Made by a program: the position numbers and the translations under genes. A stretch of DNA of 39,295 bases. Origin: Gammaproteobacteria bacterium (GTDB lineage Bacteria > Pseudomonadota > Gammaproteobacteria > SZUA-152). Shown here one piece after another: positions 28,005-38,219 of this stretch. Within the stretch, counting starts at the first letter, position 1. Each line of letters starts with the position of its first letter. The DNA lies in contig JAADHZ010000042.1 of NCBI GenBank assembly GCA_013151575.1, positions 1-39,295 on the forward strand. Direction: 5' to 3'. The notes under the pieces were generated by a model, which ran no database searches, was not told the DNA's origin, and was given only the letters and a program-made list of their open reading frames with translations.

Positions 28005-28367
28005 ATGTCCTCCAACATTGAATCCACCCTTCCCGGCGATGACCTACTGGCGGTCACTGTCAATGCAGCCAACAAGGTTAAGGCGTTGATCGAGGAAGAA
28101 GGTAACGAGGCTCTGAAGCTGCGCGTATTCGTCACCGGCGGCGGTTGCTCCGGCTTTCAATACGGCTTCACCTTCGATGAAAACGTCAACGACGGCGATA
28201 CCACCATCGAAAAAGACGGTGTCACCTTCCTGGTGGACCCCATGAGTTTTCAGTATTTGGTGGGTGCGGAGCTGGACTACAAGGAAGGCCTCGAAGGCGC
28301 CATGTTTTTCATCAACAACCCCAATGCCACCACCACCTGTGGTTGCGGGTCCTCATTTTCCATCTGA
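28005..28367 (+). CDS. erpA: Iron-sulfur cluster insertion protein ErpA
   Basis: A-type carrier with [10 protein letters not shown] and CGCGSSFSI motifs. Confidence 0.95.
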   Translation: MSSNIESTLPGDDLLAVTVNAANKVKALIEEEGNEALKLRVFVTGGGCSGFQYGFTFDENVNDGDTTIEKDGVTFLVDPMSFQYLVGAELDYKEGLEGAMFFINNPNATTTCGCGSSFSI

Positions 28368-28381
28368 CGCGCGTCGGCTGA

Positions 28382-28412
28382 CAAAAACGGGGAAGCGCGT
28401 AGCCCCTTTTTT
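28382..28412 (+). terminator. Probable terminator after erpA
   Basis: AAAAACGGGGAAGCGCGTAGCCCCTTTTTT. Confidence 0.6.
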
Positions 28413-28488
28413 GTTGCTACCACAATGCTTGTGGGGCGTCGTTGTTTGTTATGCTTGCGGCTTTACCGATCCAGTGCGGAGATTTTTT

Positions 28489-29646
28489 ATGAGCGAATAC
28501 CTGCCCGGGCTTGCCGGCGTGCCAGCCACTAAATCCAATATTTCGGATATCGATGGCGAAAAAGGCGTGCTCTATTACCGGGGTTATCCCATTGAGCAGC
28601 TGGCCAAGCACAGCAGCTTTGAAGAGACCTCTCTGCTGCTGTTGGACGGCGAACTGCCCACCACGGCAAAACTGGCAGAGTTTGATAGCCAGCTGCGCGA
28701 AAACCGCCAGGTTAAATATCACATCCGTGAGCTGATGAAGGCCCTGCCCGCGACGGGCCACCCCATGGAAATGCTGCAAACTGCGGTGGCCAGTTTGTCC
28801 ATGTTCTACCCTGGCAACGAATGTCTCACTAGCACCGAGATGTGCGAAGATCTCAATTACATCCACAACATGACGGTGAAAATCATCGCCCGCATGGGCA
28901 CCATCGTTGCCATGTGGCAGCACCTGCGCCACGGTTACGAGCCCCCAGTGCCGCGTGAGGATCTCACTTATGCTGAGAATTTCCTGTACATGCTCAACCG
29001 TGAGGAGCCGGACCCATTGCTGGCGCACATCATGGATGTGTGCCTTATTCTGCACGCCGAACACACCATCAATGCCTCGACTTTTTCGGCGTTGGTGACG
29101 GCCTCCACCCTGTCAAGCCCCTACAGCGTGATCACCGCTGCTATCGGCACGTTGTCCGGCCCGCTGCATGGCGGTGCCAATCAGCGGGTGCTGGAGATGC
29201 TCAACGACATCGGCAGCCCTGACAAAGCTGAGGCTTACGTGGATGAAAAACTCGCCAACAAACAAGTCATCTGGGGCATGGGGCACCGCGAGTACAAAAC
29301 CAAAGACCCCCGCGCCATCATCTTGCAGGGCCTGGTGGCGGAGTTGATGGAGGCTCGTGGCGGTGATGTGAATCCGCTGATGGAGATTGCACTGGAAGTG
29401 GAGCGGGTGGTGGAAGACCGGCTGGCCCACAAGGGCGTTTACCCCAATGTGGATTTTTATTCAGGCATTCTGTATCACGAAATGGGTATACCGGCCGACC
29501 AGTTCACGGCGATTTTTGCCATCTCCCGTACCGCTGGCTGGCTGGCCCACTGGCGCGAGCAGCTGGCGGATAACCGTATTTTCCGCCCAACCCAAATGTA
29601 TATTGGTTCCGAGCCGCGAGAATTCGTGCCGATTGGCCGACGCTAA
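28489..29646 (+). CDS. gltA: Citrate synthase
   Basis: GLAGVPATKSNISDIDGEKGVLYYRGYPIEQLA; GPLHGGANQRVLEML; GMGHREYKTKDPRA; start ATG 28489. Confidence 0.93.
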   Translation: MSEYLPGLAGVPATKSNISDIDGEKGVLYYRGYPIEQLAKHSSFEETSLLLLDGELPTTAKLAEFDSQLRENRQVKYHIRELMKALPATGHPMEMLQTAVASLSMFYPGNECLTSTEMCEDLNYIHNMTVKIIARMGTIVAMWQHLRHGYEPPVPREDLTYAENFLYMLNREEPDPLLAHIMDVCLILHAEHTINASTFSALVTASTLSSPYSVITAAIGTLSGPLHGGANQRVLEMLNDIGSPDKAEAYVDEKLANKQVIWGMGHREYKTKDPRAIILQGLVAELMEARGGDVNPLMEIALEVERVVEDRLAHKGVYPNVDFYSGILYHEMGIPADQFTAIFAISRTAGWLAHWREQLADNRIFRPTQMYIGSEPREFVPIGRR

Positions 29647-30737
29647 GTTGGGTATACCGCCCCCAGCACCACCGGGCCATCGGCCCCGGTGACCGTCGGC
29701 ACATTACCTGGTCGGCCTGCGAGAGTTTCGCGGGCTAGCCAGGCAAAAGCCACCGCTTCCACCCATTGCGCCGGCAGGCCCAGGTCATCGGTGGTGTGCA
29801 GTGGCATGTCGCCCAGCTGCGCCGCCAGGCGTTTCATGAGCTGCGCATTGTAGGCTCCGCCGCCACACACAATGACTTCGTCGCAAGTGTCGCGCGTCGC
29901 CTGCGCAATGGTGGTGGCGGTCAATTCGCACAAGGTCGCCTGCACGTCCTCCAGCGCAATATCGCCACCGGTTCGAGACAGACACTGCCGCAACCACTCT
30001 CCGTTGAAGTGCTCGCGCCCGGTGGATTTGGGGCCCTGCTCGGCAAAATAACCATCCTCCAGGCAAGTCGCCAGCAGGGCGGGATTCACTTCTCCCGAAG
30101 CCGCCCAGGTCCCATCGGTATCGTAGGGTTGTTGCTGGTGCCGCTGAATCCACAGATCCATCAGGCCGTTACCGGGGCCGGTGTCGAAGCCGGATACGGG
30201 CCCCTGACCACCGGCGGGTAGCAGAGTGGCATTGGCGATGCCGCCAATATTGACGATGGCCCGGCGGCGTCGCGAGTCACTGAACATTGCGGCGTGAAAG
30301 GCGCACACCAGCGGCGCTCCCTGACCGCCAGCGGCCATATCGCGGCGGCGGAAGTCAGCCACCGTGGTGATGCCGGTGAGCTGGGTAATACGATTGGGGT
30401 CGCCGATTTGCAGGCTGAAGCCCAGCGCGGGAAGGTGACGGATGGTTTGGCCGTGGCTGCCGATGGCGAGGATGTCACCGGCCTCCCGTTGCGTTGCCGC
30501 GAGCAGCGCCCGCACCGCCTCTGCAAATCGCTCTCCCAGTTGCACGTCGGCTCGCCCCATGCGCTCGATTTCATTGTCGCCGGGCTGGCACAACTCCAGC
30601 AACGCGCTGTGCAGCGAGTCAGGAATGGGGAGGTTCAGGGCGTGGATCAGTTGTGGGAATGGTGCGTCGAAGTCCACCAGCACCGCGTCAATGGCGTCCA
30701 GACTGGTGCCGGAGATGAGGCCGATGTAGTGGTTCAT
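29643..30737 (-). CDS. anmK: Anhydro-N-acetylmuramic acid kinase
   Basis: MNHYIGLISGTSLDAIDAVLVDF; FDTGPGNGLMD; VCGGGAYN. Confidence 0.95.
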   Translation of the reverse strand: MNHYIGLISGTSLDAIDAVLVDFDAPFPQLIHALNLPIPDSLHSALLELCQPGDNEIERMGRADVQLGERFAEAVRALLAATQREAGDILAIGSHGQTIRHLPALGFSLQIGDPNRITQLTGITTVADFRRRDMAAGGQGAPLVCAFHAAMFSDSRRRRAIVNIGGIANATLLPAGGQGPVSGFDTGPGNGLMDLWIQRHQQQPYDTDGTWAASGEVNPALLATCLEDGYFAEQGPKSTGREHFNGEWLRQCLSRTGGDIALEDVQATLCELTATTIAQATRDTCDEVIVCGGGAYNAQLMKRLAAQLGDMPLHTTDDLGLPAQWVEAVAFAWLARETLAGRPGNVPTVTGADGPVVLGAVYPT

Positions 30738-31041
30738 GGGATTCCAGCGGGGCATAAATAGCGTCGTGACATTGGCGTCCCCTTCATTTTATAAACATTG
30801 CCGCAATTCGCCGTGATGGGCGAGTATTTGACCACTATCAACGAAAGAGGGGAGAAAATCATGCCCAAGATTACGATGAGTGGACAGAGTTTGGCAAAAG
30901 TACGTTTCATCTGACGGGCGGCTATCCCGCTTTATTCGCTATATCTCCTACTTCGAGGTGGCATCGTGTTCAGGGCGCGAAAACGCCGTTGTTTTATGCT
31001 AGCCTGTAGCGTTCCTGTTGAATAATGTTGACCGTGATGTA

Positions 31042-32448
31042 ATGGACGCCAAGCAAGAACCCATCCCTGTTTTTTTCCAGCCGCTGCGCGCTTCCCAGCC
31101 GCAGCGTAAGCTGTACATCAAGACCTTCGGCTGCCAGATGAACGAGTACGATTCCGGCAAGACGGCGGAGCTGCTCGGCGAGAGCCATGGAATGATCCTG
31201 GTGGCCAGCCCCGAAGAGGCTGACGTGCTATTGCTGAACACCTGTTCGGTGCGGGAGAAGGCGCAGGAAAAGGTCTTTTCCCAGCTGGGCATGTGGCGCG
31301 AAATCAAGCGGCGTCGGCCCGGGCTAGTGATTGGTGTGGGCGGTTGTGTGGCCAGCCAAGAGGGCAAGGCCATTCGCGCTCGCGCGCCCTTTGTGGATCT
31401 GGTGTTCGGCCCTCAAACCCTGCACCGTCTGCCGCAGATGCTGGTTGCCTTGCAACGGGACGCCAAGCCGCAGGTGGATGTTTCTTTTCCCGAGATTGAA
31501 AAATTCGACAACCTGCCTGCCCCCAGAGCCGACGGTCCCACGGCTTTTGTGTCCATCATGGAAGGCTGTAGTAAGTACTGCACCTTTTGCGTGGTGCCGT
31601 ACACCCGCGGCGAGGAAATCAGTCGGCCGTTTGACGACGTGCTGACCGAAGTGGCGCAACTGGCACAGCAAGGCGTGCGCGAGGTCACCTTGCTGGGGCA
31701 GAACGTCAACGCTTATCGTGGTCTGATGGACGACGGTGAGCTGGCCGACCTGGCCCTGCTGATTCATTACGTGGCCGCAGTGGACGGCATCGACCGTATT
31801 CGTTACACCACCTCGCACCCGATGGAACTCAGTGACTCGCTGATCCAGGTTTACGCTGAGGTGCCGGAACTGGTGGGCCACCTGCATTTACCGGTGCAGA
31901 CCGGCTCCGACCGCATTTTGGCGCAGATGAAACGTGGCCACACCGCGTTGGAATACCAGGCTCGCGTGCGCGCCTTGCGCGCTGCGCGCCCCGGCCTCAG
32001 CCTGTCATCGGATTTTATTATCGGTTTTCCCGGCGAGACCGAGGTCGATTTTCAGGCGACCATGGACCTCATCGAATCCACGGGCTTCGATCACAGCTTC
32101 AGTTTTGTGTACAGTGCGCGACCGGGCACCCCTGCTGCCGTCTTGCCGGACGATGTGCCACAGGCTGAGAAAAAACAGCGCCTCGCCACGTTGCAGGCGC
32201 GCATCAGTGAGATGGCCGCCGCCATCAGTGCTGATATGGTGGGCACGGTGCAGCGGGTACTGGTGGAACGGCCTTCACGCAAGGATGCGGCGCAAATGTC
32301 CGGCCGCACCGAAAACAACCGGGTGGTGAATTTTGACGGCGACCCCCGCCTCATTGGCGAGTTCGTTGATGTGCGCATTACCCAGGCTATGCCCAATAGT
32401 TTGCGGGGCGACGTAGTGACCACGGATAATGTGGCTCACTGTGTCTGA
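31042..32448 (+). CDS. miaB: tRNA-2-methylthio-N6-dimethylallyladenosine synthase MiaB (alternative TTG start at 31018)
   Basis: [16 protein letters not shown]; radical-SAM [19 protein letters not shown]-like C-terminus. Confidence 0.97.
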   Translation: MDAKQEPIPVFFQPLRASQPQRKLYIKTFGCQMNEYDSGKTAELLGESHGMILVASPEEADVLLLNTCSVREKAQEKVFSQLGMWREIKRRRPGLVIGVGGCVASQEGKAIRARAPFVDLVFGPQTLHRLPQMLVALQRDAKPQVDVSFPEIEKFDNLPAPRADGPTAFVSIMEGCSKYCTFCVVPYTRGEEISRPFDDVLTEVAQLAQQGVREVTLLGQNVNAYRGLMDDGELADLALLIHYVAAVDGIDRIRYTTSHPMELSDSLIQVYAEVPELVGHLHLPVQTGSDRILAQMKRGHTALEYQARVRALRAARPGLSLSSDFIIGFPGETEVDFQATMDLIESTGFDHSFSFVYSARPGTPAAVLPDDVPQAEKKQRLATLQARISEMAAAISADMVGTVQRVLVERPSRKDAAQMSGRTENNRVVNFDGDPRLIGEFVDVRITQAMPNSLRGDVVTTDNVAHCV

Positions 32449-32487
32449 TCGCATCTTCCTTTCCTTCGCTGGTTTTCACCTACTTCA

Positions 32488-33513
32488 TTGAACAAGCCGC
32501 TCGATACCCGTAGCTTCGCCCTCGAACCTGCCGACAACCAACGGTTGGCCAGTCTTTGCGGCCAATTCAATGAACATCTACGCCAGGTAGAAAGCCGCCT
32601 GGGCGTGGAGATCAGCAACCGAGGCAACACGTTCACGGTGATGGGGGACGCTGACTCTGTGCGTGACGCGGGTGCCGTGTTGAAAGAGCTGTATGAAGAA
32701 ACCGGCAAAGGTGAACTGGCGGCCAGCCAGGTGCACCTGGTTTTACAAGGTATGCAGGGCGCGACGGACAAAGATGACGCATCCGCCCACAACGTCAACG
32801 TGGGGGGGGATATTGGCATCACCACCCGCCGGGGCGTAGTGAAAGGGCGCGGAACCAATCAATGCCGTTACCTGCATAACGTGCTGACCCATGATCTCAA
32901 CTTCGGCGTTGGTCCCGCAGGCACGGGCAAAACCTACCTGGCCGTGGCCTGCGCGGTGGAAGCACTGGAAAAACAAACCGTGCGCCGCATCGTGCTGGTA
33001 CGGCCAGCGGTGGAGGCTGGCGAACGACTGGGGTTTCTGCCGGGCGATCTGGCGCAAAAAGTCGACCCATACCTGCGTCCCTTGTACGACGCGTTATACG
33101 AAATGCTGGGTTTCGAGCGGGTGGACAAACTGATCGAGCGTAGCGTGATTGAAGTGGCACCCCTGGCCTACATGCGTGGCCGCACACTGAACGACTCCTT
33201 CATTATTCTGGACGAGGCGCAAAACACCACCGTCGAACAGATGAAAATGTTTTTGACCCGCATCGGCTTCGGTTCCACTGCCGTGGTCACCGGTGACGTG
33301 ACCCAGGTCGATCTGCCTCGGCATACTCGTTCCGGGCTGCGCCACGTCATTGACGTGCTGGTGGATGTCGATGACGTTAGCTTCACTTTTTTCAAAGCCA
33401 AAGATGTGGTGCGCCACCCGCTGGTACAACGGGTGGTAACCGCCTACGCCGATTACGAGCTCAAAGAGCAGCGTGAAGAACAATCTAAAAAGGACGAGCG
33501 GAAAAAATTGTGA
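32488..33513 (+). CDS. ybeZ: PhoH-like ATPase (YbeZ)
   Basis: Walker A GPAGTGKTYLA; FIILDEAQNTT; TTG start; miaB-ybeZ-ybeY order. Confidence 0.95.
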   Translation: MNKPLDTRSFALEPADNQRLASLCGQFNEHLRQVESRLGVEISNRGNTFTVMGDADSVRDAGAVLKELYEETGKGELAASQVHLVLQGMQGATDKDDASAHNVNVGGDIGITTRRGVVKGRGTNQCRYLHNVLTHDLNFGVGPAGTGKTYLAVACAVEALEKQTVRRIVLVRPAVEAGERLGFLPGDLAQKVDPYLRPLYDALYEMLGFERVDKLIERSVIEVAPLAYMRGRTLNDSFIILDEAQNTTVEQMKMFLTRIGFGSTAVVTGDVTQVDLPRHTRSGLRHVIDVLVDVDDVSFTFFKAKDVVRHPLVQRVVTAYADYELKEQREEQSKKDERKKL

Positions 33514-34007
33514 GCCCGCATGTCGACGTACAGTTTGCGGTAGGCGGGCCGGCTTTGGGTGACGAGCCAACGGTCGAACAAATAATGGCCTGGACAACGG
33601 CGGTTTTGGCTGCGGTGGACGATGCGCACAGGTCTGATGCGACACTGACAATACGCATTGTCGGGCGTGATGAAATAACTGCGCTTAACGCCGATTACCG
33701 GCAAAAACACGGCGCCACCAATGTGCTGTCATTTCCCTTTGAAATGCCGCCGGGAGTCGATGATGCTGAGCTGGCCGCCATGTTAGGTGATGTGGTGGTG
33801 TGCGCACCGGTAGTGCGGGACGAAGCGGGCGAACAGGGCAAGGCCGTTGCCGCGCACTGGGCGCACATGGTCGTACACGGAACCTTGCACCTGCTGGGTT
33901 ACGACCACACCGTGGAGACTGAAGCCCGGCAGATGGAAACGTTGGAAATTCGCATTTTGGCGGGGCTCGGCGTTGACAATCCGTATGCCGATGAGTTGGC
34001 TGGGTGA
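33510..34007 (+). CDS. ybeY: Endoribonuclease YbeY
   Basis: Metal site HMVVHGTLHLLGYDH; GTG start overlapping ybeZ stop. Confidence 0.96.
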   Translation: MSPHVDVQFAVGGPALGDEPTVEQIMAWTTAVLAAVDDAHRSDATLTIRIVGRDEITALNADYRQKHGATNVLSFPFEMPPGVDDAELAAMLGDVVVCAPVVRDEAGEQGKAVAAHWAHMVVHGTLHLLGYDHTVETEARQMETLEIRILAGLGVDNPYADELAG

Positions 34008-34065
34008 GTGCTGAAAATGATGTTCAACAAAATACTGTTTTAAACAAGGTGGGCAACAAAACAAC

Positions 34066-35043
34066 ATGAACGAAGATCGATCTAGCGGCGCGGCCACTGC
34101 GGATGTTTCGCAGGGTCGCGCGGGAACGGCCAAAACTGGGCGGCAGGAAACCGATTCACGCCAGTCATGGTTACAGAAACTGATGCGGGTTCTCTTGCGT
34201 CGAGATCCGGATTTTGATCTCGAAAACCGCGAACAGCTAAAAGCTGTTATGCGACATGCTGAAAAACGTAATCTGCTGGATGCAGACGCCCATTCCATGA
34301 TCGAAGGTGTGCTCAGCGTGTCTGACATGCAGGTGCGTGATGTCATGGTGCCGCGTTCACAAATGGTGGTGGTTGGGGAAGCTGAGACGCCAGAGTCATT
34401 TTTGCCGTTGGTGGTGGAGTCCGCGCATTCACGTTTCCCCGTGATTGGCGATGACCGGGACGAGGTGCAGGGAATCTTGCTGGCCAAGGATGTGTTGGCC
34501 TATTTCGCAGAACGCAGCGCCAAGGCTGCGGATGACAAGAGCGTCAGATTTCATTTGCGCGACATGCTGCGTCCGGCGGTGTTCATCCCTGAAAGTAAAC
34601 GCCTCAATGTGCTGCTCAAGGATTTCCGTGCTAACCGCAATCATATGGCCATTGTGGTGGACGAATACGGCGGTGTGGCGGGGCTGGTGACCATCGAGGA
34701 CGTACTGGAACAGATTGTCGGTGATATCGAAGACGAACACGATCTGGATGACGATGTGTTTATTGTGCATCATTCCGATACTCGCTACACCCTCAAAGCG
34801 CTGACGCCTATCGAGGAATTTAATCAGCGTTTTGATGCCCGTCTGGACGACGACGGATTCGACACCGTGGGTGGTCTGTTGATGCAGGAATTCGGACGGT
34901 TGCCCGAACGAGGTGCCAGTTGCCAGCTAGGCAATTACCGTTTCACGATCCTGCGCGCCGACAGTCGGCGCATCCATTTATTGCAGCTCAACATTCTCCC
35001 CGAAGAAACCCCAGCCGAGCCCGAGGCCGACAGCGTATCGTGA
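34066..35043 (+). CDS. corC: CBS-domain transporter-associated protein CorC/YbeX
   Basis: VRDVMVPRSQMVVV; VVDEYGGVAGLVTIEDVLEQIVGDIEDEHD. Confidence 0.94.
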   Translation: MNEDRSSGAATADVSQGRAGTAKTGRQETDSRQSWLQKLMRVLLRRDPDFDLENREQLKAVMRHAEKRNLLDADAHSMIEGVLSVSDMQVRDVMVPRSQMVVVGEAETPESFLPLVVESAHSRFPVIGDDRDEVQGILLAKDVLAYFAERSAKAADDKSVRFHLRDMLRPAVFIPESKRLNVLLKDFRANRNHMAIVVDEYGGVAGLVTIEDVLEQIVGDIEDEHDLDDDVFIVHHSDTRYTLKALTPIEEFNQRFDARLDDDGFDTVGGLLMQEFGRLPERGASCQLGNYRFTILRADSRRIHLLQLNILPEETPAEPEADSVS

Positions 35044-36572
35044 CGGGAGGCGGCATCACTGCGCATCGCAGCGTTTGGGAGTACCTGCTGCCTTTGCTGG
35101 CGGGGGCAGCATTACCGTTTGCTTTTGCACCGGCCGGTGTATTCCCGCTGGCTGTTATTTCTCCCGCCGTACTTTTTGGGTTGTGGCTGGCCATGACGCC
35201 GCGCCGGGCATTGGTGGCGGGTTATCTGTTTGGTGTGGGATTTTTTGGCGTTGGCATATCGTGGGTATCCATCAGCATGTATCGCTTTGGTGGTATGGGC
35301 GCGATGTTGGCGGGACTGACGACGCTGTTGTTCGTGTTGCTTCTGGCGCTTTATCCCGCGTTGCTGGGCTGGTGTAGTCGGCGTTTTTTTTCTCGGTTAC
35401 CCGCGCCGCTGTTTTTGTTGCTGTTACTGCCCGCTGGCTGGGTGATGCTGGAATGGGTGCGTGGCTGGATTTTTACCGGATTTCCGTGGCTGGGCCTGGG
35501 GTATAGCCAAACTGATTCTCCGCTGGCGGGGCTGGCGCCGGTGTTGGGGTTGTACGGCATTTCTTGGGCCGTATTGCTCAGCTCAGCGCTACTGGTGCTG
35601 GGGGTTCGGCAATGGCGCGTTGCAGGTGCGATGCGCTGGTGGCCTTGGGCGGGTTTGGCGGCATTGTGGCTTGGCGGTGGCCTGCTGTTGCTGCCTCAGT
35701 GGTCGGCACCCCACGGTAAACCGCTAACGGCGAGCCTGATCCAGGGCAACGTGCCACAGGAACTAAAGTGGCGTGCCGATCAGCGTGCTCCCACCATTGA
35801 TCTGTATACTCGTTTGAGCCGCGAGCGTTGGGACCGGGACATCATCATCTGGCCGGAAACGGCCCTGCCAGCCTATTACCATCAAGCGGAAACTTTTTTG
35901 AACGGCTTGGCACGTGAGGCGCGGGAGAACGGTGGGGCCACGTTGTTGATTGGTTTGCCCGTCATGGGTAAGTCAGAATCACAGGGGTATTTCAACAGCG
36001 TTGTGCGTGTGGGGACATCGTCGGAAGACCCTTCGCAGTTTTATTACAAATCTCATTTGGTGCCCTTCGGGGAATATATTCCGTTGAAATCCACGCTGGG
36101 TAACCTGCTGAAATTGTTGCAGGTGCCCATGGCAAATTTCAGCCGAGGCGCGAAAAATCAGCCGTTGATCACCGCCGCAGGGCATTCAGTGGGTGTGTCC
36201 ATTTGTTACGAAGACGCTTTCGGGGAAGAGGTGATTCGCACCCTGCCCGAAGCCTCGCTGCTGGTGAACGTGAGCAACGATGCCTGGTTTGGTGATTCGC
36301 TGGCCCCCCACCAGCATCTGCAAATGGCGCGCATGCGCAGCATGGAAACCTCACGCCCCATGTTGCGCGCCACTAACAACGGCGTATCAGCCATTATCGA
36401 CGAACGGGGTGCCGTGCTGGCCACCTCCCCGCAATTCGAAGTGGCTGTGCTGGATGGCGAAATTCAGCCGCGCAGTGGTGCCACACCCTATGTGCGCACC
36501 GGCAATGCGCTGGTGTTGTTGCTGATGACGCTGGTTCTGGCGGTGTGCATCTGGCGGACGCGCCGGGCGTAA
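35040..36572 (+). CDS. lnt: Apolipoprotein N-acyltransferase
   Basis: WPETALPAYY; ICYEDAFGEE; VNVSNDAWFGDSLAPHQHLQMARMRSMETSRPMLRATNNG; GTG at 35040 overlaps corC stop. Confidence 0.95.
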   Translation: MTGGGITAHRSVWEYLLPLLAGAALPFAFAPAGVFPLAVISPAVLFGLWLAMTPRRALVAGYLFGVGFFGVGISWVSISMYRFGGMGAMLAGLTTLLFVLLLALYPALLGWCSRRFFSRLPAPLFLLLLLPAGWVMLEWVRGWIFTGFPWLGLGYSQTDSPLAGLAPVLGLYGISWAVLLSSALLVLGVRQWRVAGAMRWWPWAGLAALWLGGGLLLLPQWSAPHGKPLTASLIQGNVPQELKWRADQRAPTIDLYTRLSRERWDRDIIIWPETALPAYYHQAETFLNGLAREARENGGATLLIGLPVMGKSESQGYFNSVVRVGTSSEDPSQFYYKSHLVPFGEYIPLKSTLGNLLKLLQVPMANFSRGAKNQPLITAAGHSVGVSICYEDAFGEEVIRTLPEASLLVNVSNDAWFGDSLAPHQHLQMARMRSMETSRPMLRATNNGVSAIIDERGAVLATSPQFEVAVLDGEIQPRSGATPYVRTGNALVLLLMTLVLAVCIWRTRRA

Positions 36573-36709
36573 TGCTTCAATCTGCCGACACCTTCCCGTA
36601 GAACGGAAGGACGTTTGGTGTCATCACCTATAAATTGACCTTGTCCTGCCGCTACTACTCATTGGTTAGTCTTGTGGCGCGAGATCATTCATTGAACAGA
36701 GGAACGGGC

Positions 36710-38134
36710 ATGGTCGATCAACAGGAAACAGAAATCTCCTTTCGCGATAGTGTGGACCACATGGTGGACCGCGCCCTGGCAACTATGGACCTGGCCCCGG
36801 ACGTAGCGGAGGCGGTGAAGGCATGCAACGCGGTCATTCAGCTCCGGTTTCCAGTGAAAATACGCGGCAAGGTGGAAGTGTTTTGTGGCTGGCGCGCTGT
36901 GCACAGCACCCATCGGCTGCCCGCTAAGGGCGGCATTCGTTACGCCCCCTACGTGAACCAGGATGAAGTGGAGGCGTTGGCGGCGCTGATGACCTACAAG
37001 TGCGCCATCGTCGATGTGCCTTTCGGTGGTTCCAAAGGGGGGCTGGCCATCGATCCTCGCAAATACGAACGCGATGAAATGGAGCTGATTACCCGCCGCT
37101 TCACCCTGGAACTGGTGCGTAAGGGGTTTCTCAGTCCCTCCACCAATGTGCCGGCACCGGACGTGGGCACCGGCCAGCGCGAAATGGCCTGGATGGCGGA
37201 CACCTACAAACATCTCATGCCGGAAGACATCAACTACACCGCCTGTGTGACGGGAAAACCGGTGGAACACGGCGGTATTCGTGGGCGCACCGAGGCGACC
37301 GGACGGGGTGTGCAGTACGCTCTTCAGTCGTTTTTTCGTCATCCCGAGGTGGTGAGCGAGGCGAGCCTGCACGGTAGTCTCGACGGCAAACGGGTGGTGA
37401 TTCAGGGATTTGGCAATGTGGGCTATCATGCCGCAAAATTTCTTTCCGAGCAGGACGGCTGCAAAATTATCGCCATCGTCGATCGTTCCGGGCAAATTTA
37501 CAGCGAAAAAGGTCTGCCGGTGGAAGCCGTGCGTAACCACAAGCTGGTACACAAAACCCTGGACGGTTTTCCCGGCGCCGAGTTCAGTGAAAATGGTCTG
37601 GCGGCGCTGGAACGGGATTGCGATATATTGATCCCCGCGGCCCTGGAAGGGGTGATCAACCTGGGCAACGTGGCACGCGTCAAGGCCCGACTTATCGTCG
37701 AGGCGGCCAATGGCCCGGTGACGTTTGCCGCCGACCAAGTGCTCCACGAGCGCGGCATTGTGGTGATCCCTGATGCTTACGCCAATGCTGGCGGTGTTAT
37801 CGTCTCCTATTTCGAGTGGATTCGTAACCTGTCCCATATTCGCTTCGGTCGCATGCAGCGCCGTTTCGACGAATTGCGTGGAGCCCATTATGTGGACGCG
37901 CTGGAGGCGGTAACGGGCCAGCAGGTTCCGGCTGGTGTACAGGCGAAAATAAGAAGCGGCGCTAGCGAGGAGGACCTGGTGCGCTCGGGGCTGGACGATT
38001 CCATGCGGCAGGCCTTCGACGGCATATTGGAAACGCGCGCGAGCACTGAGAAAATCACCGACCTGCGCACTGCCGCCTACGTTAACGCCATCCGCAAAAT
38101 AGCGCGTTCGTATTTGGATATTGGGGTGTATTAA
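36710..38134 (+). CDS. Glu/Leu/Phe/Val family dehydrogenase, probable glutamate dehydrogenase
   Basis: KGGIRYAPYVNQDEVEALAALMTYKCAIVDVPFGGSKGG; VIQGFGNVGYHAA; start ATG 36710. Confidence 0.93.
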   Translation: MVDQQETEISFRDSVDHMVDRALATMDLAPDVAEAVKACNAVIQLRFPVKIRGKVEVFCGWRAVHSTHRLPAKGGIRYAPYVNQDEVEALAALMTYKCAIVDVPFGGSKGGLAIDPRKYERDEMELITRRFTLELVRKGFLSPSTNVPAPDVGTGQREMAWMADTYKHLMPEDINYTACVTGKPVEHGGIRGRTEATGRGVQYALQSFFRHPEVVSEASLHGSLDGKRVVIQGFGNVGYHAAKFLSEQDGCKIIAIVDRSGQIYSEKGLPVEAVRNHKLVHKTLDGFPGAEFSENGLAALERDCDILIPAALEGVINLGNVARVKARLIVEAANGPVTFAADQVLHERGIVVIPDAYANAGGVIVSYFEWIRNLSHIRFGRMQRRFDELRGAHYVDALEAVTGQQVPAGVQAKIRSGASEEDLVRSGLDDSMRQAFDGILETRASTEKITDLRTAAYVNAIRKIARSYLDIGVY

Positions 38135-38162
38135 ACTCGCGCGCCCGGTGGCGGGCTGACTG

Positions 38163-38219
38163 CCGGGCCTTCCATAAACTACCGGGCCTCTTATAAACTG
38201 CCGGGCCTCTTATAAATAG
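38163..38219. repeat. Three tandem 19-bp units (CCGGGCCTCTTATAAACTG type)
   Basis: Units at 38163..38181, 38182..38200, 38201..38219. Confidence 0.9.

Noticed and set aside
31324-31887. 187-aa minus-strand ORF in miaB
   Set aside because: Antisense to a confident miaB; low-complexity His/Gln-rich shadow translation.
36689-37888. 399-aa minus-strand ORF antisense to glutamate dehydrogenase
   Set aside because: Shadow ORF: + strand is a full-length, motif-rich dehydrogenase; long antisense frames are common in high-GC coding DNA.
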